Of a stretch of 10,488 nucleotides of DNA, positions 1 through 8,411 are shown one piece after another. The stretch is from Porogramme epimiltina (Eukaryota; Basidiomycota; Agaricomycetes; Polyporales; Polyporaceae), in contig FTLJ01001419.1 in assembly GCA_900155495.1 (NCBI GenBank), positions 1 through 10,488 on the forward strand, in the 5' to 3' direction. The notes under the pieces are model-generated. The model had not been told where the DNA came from. It saw nothing but the letters and a program-made list of their open reading frames with translations, and ran no database searches. Positions within the stretch are counted from its first letter, which is position 1, and every line of letters starts with the position of its first letter. The position numbers and the translations under genes were made by a program.

Positions 1-24
1 GGGGGGGGGGGGGGGGTGGGGGGG
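1..24. repeat. G homopolymer tract
   Basis: Sixteen consecutive G, one T, then seven G, followed by more G-rich sequence to about position 40. It lies about 35 bp beyond the stop codon of the minus-strand oxalate gene, so it would appear as a C-run in the 3' untranslated region or terminator of that transcript. On the plus strand the run can form a G-quadruplex. It sits at the very edge of the window, so it could also mark a sequencing or assembly boundary. Confidence 0.8.
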
Positions 25-57
25 AAGGAGAGTGGGGGAGCGTGCAGCGCGCGCCGC

Positions 58-1980
58 TCAGGCGACGATGAGCTGCTTCTCCTTCTTGAACTGGTCGACG
101 ACGGACTGGGGGACCTTGAGGAGGTCCATGACGACGTTCTTGGGCATGAGCGCGAGCCACTGCGTCGCGCTGAAGTCGATGAAGCGCGGCGCCTTGAAGA
201 GCTCGAGGTAGATGAGCGGCTCCGTCGGCGACAGGTTCTTGATGTAGTGCCCGTACGAGATCGGGAACACCGCGGTGTCGCCGGGCTGCAGAGGGAGGGG
301 GGAGAGCACGGGGTCAGCGGGCGTCCGGCATGGGGGCCAAGGGGATCGCTATCGCCGCGCGCGTACCTGGAAGTCAAACGTCCGCGCGGTGCTGCCGCCG
401 GCGAACGCGGTCGCGCGGGCTTGGCCGCTGATGATGTACAGCCACTCTGCGGGGGAGAACAAGGAGAAGGGGGGAACGCGTCAGCGACGTCCCGATCGCG
501 CGGAGGTGGGGAGAGTGCGCACCATCGTTGACGTGCCAGTGGAGCTCGCGGAGGCCGTTGGGCTCGACGAAGACGAGCGCGCTCGCGAGGAGGGTCGAGA
601 CGGGGAAGTTGCTCGCCGAGTCCTGGATCTTGACCCAGCCGCCGGGCGCCATCGTCTTCTCCTGCTTGTCGAGGTGGAACACGAACGGGCTCGGGACCTC
701 GCCGAGCGGGTCCGCGACCGCCTGGTCCTTGGTGTCGCCGAACGGCGGGGGCGCAACGGTGCTCTCGAGGATGTAGGGATCCTTTGCTGGGATGTTCGCG
801 AGCACAGACGTGTTCACGCCGAGGTTCTGCGCGACAATCTCAAGCGGGGTGTGCGCGAGCCAGTCCGAAAGCATGAACGTGGTGCCCGACGCGTCAAAGT
901 TACCGTCCGTGAAGATGAGGAGGATCTCAAGGCCCTGGTCGAGTGCCTGGATCGAGTGCGGGGTGCCGGGCGGGAAGCTATATTTGGCAACGAACACCAG
1001 ACGTTGAGTATGGAGAGGCTCGCGGGCGCTAGATGTGGAGAGAGGGGCTCACTAGTAAATGTCCGGGTCCGAACCGTTCAGAGGGCCCTTGATGTCGGTC
1101 GTGTAGCTCCTCCCGCTGTCATCGATAGCGGAGATGCGACCGGTGCCGTTGAGGATGTATCCCCACTCAGCCACGCGGTGCCAGTGACTATCGCGCAGAG
1201 GAGCGAATCAGTACACGCGCTTTACGGAGACGCCCACCGCAGCCCATGCTTACAGCTCACGGTACGCGTTGGGCGAGAGGCGAATCTCGGCGGCAGCCAG
1301 GTCCTTTGCTGTCGGTCCCGATGGTCGCGTCAGTATCAAACGTGCCATCACATGTGGGGAAACAAGGCAGGTGCGCTACTTACAGGGCGGGAGATCCGTG
1401 ATCGTTTGCTCGCGTACCCATCCTCCCTATGGGGCAAGTCCGTTGGCTGTTCCCCCGACGTGTCAGAAGCGGGAAACGCATACCTTGAGGAGACGGGTGT
1501 GCGACAGCGACATACTCCACTTCAAATTCGGGACGGTCCCTGTTCGCAGTCGTCAGCGCGCCCCTATACCGTCGGCGGTGAAGGGGGTGCGACCCCCTAT
1601 GGGCACCTACCAGCATCGGTCGGCGGCGCAGCGACGTTGTCGGGGTTCTGCGCATCGATCTGGTGGTTGCTGTTCGCGAGGAAGGTGTCGCCGTTCCCGT
1701 TGCGGATCGGCTCGGGGTTTTGGCCACCGAAGTCCGCGACCTGGCCGACGTCGGGGCCCGTGATGGAGTCGCGCTTGACCATCATCGGCTCATCTTCGAA
1801 CGAGGGGCGCAGGTGGCGCGTCTGCGAGGTCGCGGCGGAGCGGCGGCCGAAGTTGAGGGGGCGCACTGAGGGGTCGCGGGCGAGGAACTCGCGCAGCTGC
1901 GCGTCGGCGTCGGGCGAAGCGGAGGCAATGCTGCATGCCGCGAGGGCAGCGAGGAGAAGGTGGGAGAGCCTAGGGAGCAT
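58..1980 (-). CDS. Secreted bicupin oxalate decarboxylase/oxalate oxidase family enzyme, eight exons
   Basis: Exons on the minus strand, in order: 1980-1611, 1539-1484, 1426-1384, 1308-1254, 1187-1053, 977-523, 446-367, 285-58. The seven introns (57-81 nt) all begin GT and end AG, and the joined frame gives 473 residues, close to fungal oxalate decarboxylases. Residues 1-21 form a signal peptide (Arg4, then a Leu/Ala-rich core, with an A-S-A cleavage site), so the enzyme is exported. Cupin 1 has metal ligands H176, H178, E182 and H227 (motif HWHRVAEW, then PPGTPHS); cupin 2 has H366, H368, E372 and H411 (HWHVNDEW, then SYGHYIKN). In this family they bind manganese. R173 and R363 precede the two HWH motifs, as expected for oxalate-binding arginines. 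Possible N-glycosylation sites include N188 (NGT). The start at 1980 was chosen because it opens the signal peptide and lies downstream of a TATA box; the longer upstream frame would bury the signal. The cupin-1 lid after DGNF reads DASG, not the SENS of Bacillus subtilis decarboxylase, so the reaction may be oxalate oxidation (CO2 plus H2O2) rather than decarboxylation (formate plus CO2). Family assignment is very secure; the exact reaction is inferred. Confidence 0.94.
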
Positions 1981-2018
1981 CGCAAAACGCGGCGCGAGGA
2001 GGAAGTAGAAGGAGGATG

Positions 2019-2039
2019 CCAGTGGGGATGGGCCACTGG
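2019..2039 (-). promoter_or_regulatory. Hairpin in promoter or leader of the oxalate gene
   Basis: Perfect inverted repeat CCAGTGG / CCACTGG, 7-bp arms around a 7-nt loop, between the putative TATA box and the ATG. It falls at or just after the expected transcription start, so it could be a leader stem or a dyad for a regulator. No matching known site is recognised. Confidence 0.35.
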
Positions 2040-2063
2040 GATTGAACTTGGACGGAGGACCGA

Positions 2064-2070
2064 TCTTATA
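2064..2070 (-). promoter_or_regulatory. TATA box of the oxalate gene
   Basis: On the minus strand the sequence reads TATAAGA, 90 nt upstream of the chosen ATG at 1980. With the usual 25-40 nt spacing, transcription would begin near 2040, giving a leader of about 55-65 nt. The leader next to the ATG is pyrimidine-rich (CATCCTCCTTCTACTTCC, about 2017-2000) and contains no upstream ATG. The assignment rests on motif and spacing only. Confidence 0.5.
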
Positions 2071-2708
2071 GGCGCAGCGGGGGGGCCTCCGACGGCCTAC
2101 CGTATGCAGGTGCAAGCGGGCCCGGTTCCACAAAATGACCGCATGCAAATCGCACCAAAGTCGAATAAGTTTGAGGTCCCACGATGGTCAAGGAGGCAGC
2201 ATGTGCGCATATGGGGTTGGGGCACTGGTAGATCTAGCGCGCATTCCAGAGATCTATCCGGCCGATCGTCTGGCATCCGCGCCGGAGTAAAGAAGCGTCT
2301 GGGGTCCGCGTGCAGGGCTGTGAATGTCCGGGCGAAAATGGAGGGAAAGCACACCAGCTAAGCGCGGGCGAGGTAAGGTTCACGGAGAAGGAAAGCGATG
2401 TTTCAGGCCATCACACGTACATTTGCAGACTTGGACAGAGACTACCCGAGTTCTTGATAGCGTGCTTGGGGCCTGATATGACGCAAAATCAGGCGCGATA
2501 GAGCAGAGATCAGACGGGGGGTTGCGCTCCTCGTGGGACGGGGCGAACTCACAAGCTATGCATCAAACGCGTCGGTAACGAATCCCAACCAAAGCGTTAC
2601 GATGGTCTGTGAGAGGGCGGTGATTGAGAGACGTCAGCCAACTGTCAGCCGGCTCCGAGGAGGACCGCAACAATGGGCCGACAGGGCACCGACAAGCCTG
2701 GGTGGGCC

Positions 2709-3267
2709 TCACGGCGGTTCGCGGCGGCCCTTGCGGGTCCTGCGGCCCCCCAGCAGCCTTCTGAGACGCAAGCGGGGCAGCGGCGCACCGAGCGCGACCA
2801 GCGCCGCCCGCACTGCCGGGCGGCATGGGTGCACTAGGCGCCCGTCGCGCCCAATGACGGCGGCGACGTATCCAACAAGGCACTGCGCGCACCAGCGCGC
2901 CCCCTCGCACCCCTCCCACACCGCGTCCCACAGCGTGCACCAGCCGCCGTCTGCGTGCATCAGCCTCTATCGCGCTTGACAAAACCTCAAGGCACCGGTC
3001 TCCGGTTGCACTCAAGAGGCGCACGCTCCATTTTAGGAGCGGCTCAAGTCTGTCTGTCAGCTCAGGATCGGGGAGGGCGCGCACGGGGCGCTCGCCGACC
3101 ACCCGCGACGTGCGCGGGAGTACACACAACGACGTACATGGGCGCCAAGTGCGCCCAGGGGATAACCACGGCGGGGCGGGCCATGCTCGCGCGCGCGTGT
3201 GGCGGAGCCGGCGGGTGCATTCCTGGAGCACGTCGTCAGAGCATACCGCATGGCGACGGCGACCCAC
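2709..3267 (-). pseudogene. Possible decayed or unrecognised minus-strand coding stretch
   Basis: In a GC-rich block, one minus frame (3267 down to about 2955) has no ATG at its upstream end and contains a protein-like, leucine-rich, probably helical segment (ALPDPELTDRLEPLLKWSV, then LLSATGDRCLEVLSSAIEA). Just after this, protein-like sequence continues in a different frame from 2960 to 2709, opening with MHADGGWCTLWDAVWEG and containing Cys at several positions (for example WCAQC), ending at a stop at 2709-2711. No intron of sensible size explains the change of frame, which suggests a frameshifted relic. A good donor (CCAG then GTAAGT) with an acceptor and a CTGAC branch site is present at about 3273-3225 and would give a 49-nt intron, but it does not lead into the best frame. 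No family was recognised. The whole stretch could also be a chance open frame in high-GC DNA. Confidence 0.25.
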
Positions 3268-4108
3268 TTACCTGGGGCAGGCCCCGCCCGTACCTCCTCG
3301 CGCCGGTAGGGTGGTGCGCTTCCATTTGAGACGCGACAAATCGGTGTGAAGCCCCCCTGCGTCGGCACGAGAGGAAACCTCGAGCGAATTTAGAACAGCG
3401 TACACAGGATACCTCCACCCTGTGCCGAGTCCCGACGCCGGTCTCACGAAAAGGGTTGACATATGGGCACTCGGGCGATCTGGCCACGACCGTCGGCCAC
3501 CTGCAACCCGCCGTAGTCAGTCGGTGGTTTTACCAAGCTCGGGATGGTATCGAGCCCTCACCGCTTCAACACTGCGGACCCCGCTTGACTACAGTTTAAA
3601 TGAATCGCTGCATAGAGTCGTCGAGGAGCGTGAATGTCGGAGCAATTTAGTCGGCCGAGACTCGACAGTGCTCCTCTTGGTGGTCCGCCGATGCACCGCC
3701 CTCTACGATATCCGACAACCGTGTTGTGGCTGGGGGGCTGGGGTGCGCAAACCGGTAGCGGATTCAGTCTTCGTCTCGAATCTGCTCGGCAGCCGCAACT
3801 AGTTTCTTCCGAATCGGACGTCGGAGCCCCTGAAAGGTTGAACGCCTGCAATGATAGACCCGTAGAGCTGGATAGCAGGTATTCGGAATTCGGTGTGAGG
3901 GCGGAGACGGGCAGGAGGTGGATAAAGATACTGACGCGCATGCGGCAGGCGTTGCTCAAGCGCACCAGACTCGGAGCAGATGGCGAACGAGGACAGATTA
4001 TAATCTCGAAGACGAGATGGTCGCTGGATAACAGACGAGGTGTCCCCCGCCGCCCTCTGCCTCCGCCCAGCGCTGCCTGCAGCCCGCGCCGGCCCTCAAG
4101 CAGATGGG

Positions 4109-4115
4109 TCACGTG
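4109..4115 (+). promoter_or_regulatory. E-box-type site (TCACGTG) upstream of eEF1B gamma
   Basis: TCACGTG lies about 100 bp upstream of the eEF1B gamma start. CACGTG cores are bound by fungal basic helix-loop-helix factors such as the Cbf1 type. The position is suitable for a proximal promoter element, but the role is inferred from motif and position only. Confidence 0.35.
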
Positions 4116-4169
4116 CGTGCTGGATGGTCTGTGATAACAGATGGTGAAAAAAACGCGAGATCACAAAGT

Positions 4170-4204
4170 TTGCTCTCTCCTCCTACCTCTCCGTCTCCTC
4201 GTCG
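4170..4204 (+). promoter_or_regulatory. Pyrimidine-rich leader/core promoter of eEF1B gamma
   Basis: A C/T-dominated stretch of about 30 nt ends shortly before the ATG at 4211, followed by CAAA directly before the start codon and GC after it. Pyrimidine-rich tracts of this kind are typical of highly expressed fungal genes, notably translation genes, where initiation occurs within or just after the tract. No clear TATA box was seen. Confidence 0.5.
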
Positions 4205-4210
4205 TACAAA

Positions 4211-5905
4211 ATGGCATCCATCGGCACCCTCTACACGATCCCCGAGCAGGCTAACGGCAAGCGCGTGAGTTTCGTCGCACCCAGCACCCACAAAACGCCC
4301 GCGATCTGACTTCGCGACGGTTAGATTCGCGCTGTGGCTGCTTTCGCCGGCTTGAAGGTCGATCTCCCGGCGAGCTACGTCCACTTCGAGGACAACAAAA
4401 AGCCCGAGTTCCTCTCCAAGTTCCCCCACGGAAAGATCCCCGCCCTTGACGCTGCCGATGGCTTCAAGGTTTTCGAGACCTCCGCTATTGCGCGTTACGG
4501 TGAGCAATCGCTATTCATCTAAAGTCGATTTGTGCAAGATCGAGTCATTGGGTGTGTGCGCGCGCGAAATGAAGAGAAATATTATCATCAGTTATCCCTG
4601 TCTTAATCCTTGTGTCGACAGTGTTTTATGTTCTGATCCACTTTCCCAAACATACCACGTTTGTCTTTCGACGATCCGCTAACGCTATTCCGTAGTTGCG
4701 TCCCTTGCGCCCAACTCCACCCTCCTCCCCTCCGATACCAAGATCCAGGCCCTCATCGACCAGTGGGTCTCGTTCGCCGACACCGAGATCGCCCCCCACA
4801 CCGCCCTCATCTTCCAGCTCTGCAAGGGCATCATCACCCCCTACAACAAGCCCGTGCGTGTAAAGCACTTTCGTTAGTTCTATCGCTCACTCAACCCGCA
4901 TAGATCCACACCACTCTTGCTGAGCGCCAGCTCCGTTCTCTCAAGACCCTCGAAGCTCACCTCTCCACCCGCACTTTCCTTGTCACCGAGCGCATCACTC
5001 TCGCCGACATCACCGTTGCCTCCGTGATCCAACGCGCCGTCTCTGTTGCCGTTGACGCCTCCGTCCGCGCACAGATCCCTAATGTCATCCGCCATCTCGA
5101 GACGATCGTCAACCAGCCCGGCCTCAAGGAGATCTTCGGTGAGATCCCTTACGCCGAGAAGGCCCTGCAGTACGTCCCCCCTCCCAAAGAGAAGAAGGAG
5201 GTGAAGCCCGCGGCGGCCCCGGCCCCCAAGGCTGAGAAGCCCAAGAAGGAGGTTGAGGAGGAGGAGGATGATGGCATTCCCAGGGATGAGCCCAAGGCGA
5301 AGAACCCTCTCGACTCCCTCCCCAAGTCTTCGTTCAACCTCGAGGACTGGAAGCGTGCGTACTCCAACAAGGACACGCGCGGTGCGGGCGGTTCGCTCGA
5401 GTGGTTCTACGAGAAGTCAGTACTGTCATATCTACTCATCTTGGAATGGGCTAACCTAATTGCTTCTCGCAGCTACGATGCTGAGGGCTTCTCCGTCTGG
5501 CGTGTGGACTTCAAGTACAACACCGAACTTACCCAGACGTTCATGTCCTCGAACCAGATCGGCGGCTTCTTCAACCGTCTCGAGGCGTCTCGCAAGTACC
5601 TCTTCGGCTCGATGGGTGTCCTTGGCCAGACGAACGACTCCGTCATCAGCGGTGCGTTGATCGCACGCGGCCAGGACATCAAGCCCGTCGTGGACGTCGC
5701 CCCCGATTGGGAATCCTACGAGTACAAGCGTCTTGACCTCAGCAACGCCGACGACAAGGCGTACTTCGAGGCTGCGCTGGCGTGGGATCTCGACATTGAG
5801 GGCAAGAAGTGGGTGGACGGCAAGAACGTACGTACACTCTTTGACATCCATTATTGCATGGGCGACACTGACGCCGGGATTCCTTACCCTCAACAGTTCA
5901 AGTGA
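4211..5905 (+). CDS. TEF4: Translation elongation factor eEF1B gamma subunit, six exons
   Basis: Exons 4211-4264, 4325-4499, 4696-4853, 4904-5415, 5473-5827 and 5897-5905; introns of 60, 196, 50, 57 and 69 nt, all GT-AG. The joined frame encodes 420 residues, normal for the family. Residues 1-80 form a thioredoxin-like GST N-terminal domain (GKIPAL with the cis-proline at P57; ETSAIARY at 69-76 matches the GST SNAIL-type motif). Residues 85-210 form the GST C-terminal helical domain, with the T-x-x-D N-capping box at T161-D164. Residues 221-262 are a charged Lys/Glu/Pro/Ala linker (for example EVEEEEDDGIP), and about 263-420 are the EF1G C-terminal domain (NPLDSLPKSSFNLEDWKR, then DAEGFSVWRVDFKYN, LTQTFMSSNQIGGFF, ending FK). 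The protein is the structural subunit of the cytosolic eEF1B complex, which reloads eEF1A with GTP; gamma anchors the nucleotide-exchange subunit. The start has a good context (CAAAATGGC). The last exon codes only for Phe, Lys and stop. The symbol follows the yeast paralogue. Confidence 0.98.
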
Positions 5906-6211
5906 GCGCCGCTGACGTCTGCGCGTCGCTCGGCTTCGGTTCTCACTAGATGTATCATTTACTGTCACGTACGCTTTGCTTGTGTTGCTAGCTGGGGGTT
6001 CTGTTGTGTTGTTGCAGTGTCACGAAATCTACATTGTATTCAAGTCCCATCTCTGATGTCGCCGCCGCGGAACATGAAACGCTTGACGTGCCCGCTGGGG
6101 AAACCGATCAGTCTGACAGACACTGACAGTGCCTGATAAGGAACTCCCTGAACGAGCCTCAGCGTCGCACCGTTGAGGGGATCGGCGTGATAGGCGCAAT
6201 GTGTTCATGTG

Positions 6212-6225
6212 GATGTCGCGACATC
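6212..6225. repeat. 14-bp perfect palindrome
   Basis: GATGTCGCGACATC is its own reverse complement. It shares ATGTCGCG and CGACAT, and an ATGTG a few bases upstream, with the palindrome at 8396-8411. It could be a dyad site for a dimeric DNA-binding protein, or chance. Confidence 0.6.
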
Positions 6226-8395
6226 TCCGTCCTGTACGGCGTGTGTAGTACCCACTTGCCACTTGCGGACTCCGTTCCTCCTTGCTTGACAGGAAGCCGT
6301 TCCAAGCGCTGTCTAACATCGGATGGTCAACTTATCCTGCGCTACCGACTTTCCAAACCTTTCGAGGTCCACATCTTCGCCAAGAGGCAGCGCGTCTAGC
6401 CAATTCGGAATACAGACGTTCAGTAGCGGCCAAGCAAGTCTTGTGCTGCCGGTGAGGTACCCTTGCAGGCTTGAACCGTCAAGCATACGTCAACGACCTC
6501 GTGGCCGCCCGCCGTAGTATCCGTGGGGCGTTAGCGTTTGGTGGACCCCACTTCCTCTATTCGTGAGTACTGTCCGGCAAGGCGGTCGGAGGGCGCGGAG
6601 GCGCGTGGTACGTTCGCAACGCTGATTCATTGTTTTGTTAGGTCGCGATCGGACGGTCTTTGTCTCCAACTTCGAGGAGACCGCTTTGCGCGTGTGCTGT
6701 GTGTGCTTAAAATTAGCTCATCGGCCGAAGGGTAAACGGTTGGGGAGAGCTGGTTTCTAGCGGATATCCGTGGGATCAATGCCTGCAGACGCGCGTGAGT
6801 ACTTGTTGCTTTGATACTTTCTGGACAAATACTCACGAAGTCTTTGAAAAGGGGATCTGTGGCCTGGACTAGAACCAGGGCTCTTGGGGCACACTCCCAT
6901 GGGTCGGTGAACCGAAAGTTGTAAGAGACAATGCATCCTGCATGCCAAGAAGGGGCCCACTCAAGGAATAGAATCACGGGCGCGGACCAAGCCTCCGACA
7001 TTACCTCCGACGTCAAGGAGTTGTTACATCGGACGGGTAGCTGTACCCCTTTCTAAATGTGATATGTTCGGACTTCGCCGGTTCGCAACTCCCCGTACCG
7101 CCGACGAAAGCATAAATTCGAATACGAATCTACTTAGCTTGAAGAGGCACATGGCGACGGGCGCACTAGGAAGTTCTGTCTGATGTCATTTGTCAGACGT
7201 ATATATTATACATACTACCTCCAGCACGTGCCGACACGATTACTCTGTCTAGACTCTGTGTGGGCCGGGTTCTGGTCTTGGTGGACGCGCAAACATAGGC
7301 TTCCTCTCGATTTACCTGGCATGCCATTCGCTTTGGTAAGGTTTGCTTCAGTCAGCGTAACCCGTCGTCCCCGCAGGCTGTTCCTTCAGTATGTAAATAG
7401 AGTGATAAGGACACACGTGCGCTCGTTGGTTCTAGCTCTATAGGAGAATCAGCTCTAGCGAAACCGGCGACGACGAGTCGCTTCCCTGACCCCGGGGCGC
7501 GCGAACGTCCCACACGAAGCTCACACACATTCCCCACCCTTCCCCGCCCCCACTAGGGTATTGCCGGCCCTACCTCTTATGCGGGATGCGTAGACGGATC
7601 CAGGCACAGTGCCCTTATGCGCTTGTGCTATCTTCCCGAAGTCATAAAGGGTCGGGACTCGGCACGTCATCTCACGAGACGATGCATCGTAGGCTTCCGG
7701 TTCCCGGCGCGGGAGGTCCATGAGTTATTCTTGTCTAGTAATACTTCAAGTGTTTCGCACTTACGATCTCGCGCTCTTCGGAGACAGGTATTACTCGACA
7801 GCGTAAGGCTCAAGGCTCCGTGCATGCAGGACTCGACCATGGCCTATTGATGGGCTGCATGTAACTAGTCCGGCATTCGATGTCGAAGAGCGGCGTGAGC
7901 GGGCGGTAAGCTCGGAAGCCGATGTCCCTCCCGTCTCTCTCCGGGTAGCATATGGAAGTAGGCATTCTCGAGCAGGCACTTCTCCCTCGAGAACAGGGCG
8001 GTAAAAGGAACATCTTCTCGTTCCAAGCTTCCGCGGTAATCCCACCATAAAGGCACCCGGATGCGGCGGCGGCCAACGCGTGCTGTTGTCAGACTGATGA
8101 ACAGCGAGTGTTGCGGAGCTCACAGACAGTTCCGAGCGTGCCCCAGGTCCGCGACAGAATTTCCATTTTGGAGTGCCGAAGTGGGTAGATGCAACGTACC
8201 GGCGGTACGGATGATGGAGGCAGGGAAGTTATCTGATAACGGACACCCTTCCTCCGCCCTATCTCCTGCCCCCTTGCCAGAGTGGCCCGCGGTCATATCC
8301 CATGTTCGCTTCCTGGCGGGGCGCGCGGCGTTGAGAAGCGACTTCGGTGTGAGCGGCCAAGCCGCAGGGCCCAAGCGAGGGTTCGAGATGTGTAT

Positions 8396-8411
8396 ATGTC
8401 GCGCGCGACAT
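8396..8411. repeat. 16-bp perfect palindrome
   Basis: ATGTCGCGCGCGACAT is its own reverse complement, with a CG-rich centre. It is the same design as the palindrome at 6212-6225 with one extra CG step in the core. No gene nearby gives it a clear role. Confidence 0.6.

Larger units (their letters stand above)
2150..4140. other. Mostly non-coding spacer between the two divergent genes
   Basis: About 2 kb upstream of both divergently transcribed genes. Many open frames exist, but apart from the weak candidate at 2709-3267 none shows a recognisable domain, a convincing start or a chain of splice sites. Around 3560-4130 both strands are open for 160-180 codons, yet neither translation resembles a known protein. 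GC content looks highest between about 2680 and 3320. No tRNA, rRNA, tandem repeat or clear transposon end was seen. Confidence 0.5.

Noticed and set aside
275..2008. 577-codon open frame on the plus strand
   Set aside because: It is antisense to the eight-exon oxalate gene and open because of high GC and codon bias. Its translation is Arg/Gly/Glu-rich with no domain, and it ignores all the splice structure of the real gene.
3558..4134. Overlapping open frames of 160-180 codons on both strands
   Set aside because: Neither translation resembles a known protein, and one runs into the promoter of eEF1B gamma.
4569..4636. Box C/D snoRNA in intron 2 of eEF1B gamma
   Set aside because: The C box has a mismatch (ATGAAGA), the flanks of C and D do not pair into a terminal stem, and there is no clear D' box.
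7075..7100. GGTTCGCAAC resembling a tRNA B box
   Set aside because: It deviates from GGTTCRANNCC, there is no A box at the proper distance and no acceptor stem can be formed.
7178..7198. GTCTGA/TCAGAC hairpin
   Set aside because: Arms of six bases with a nine-base loop are expected by chance in a window of this length.
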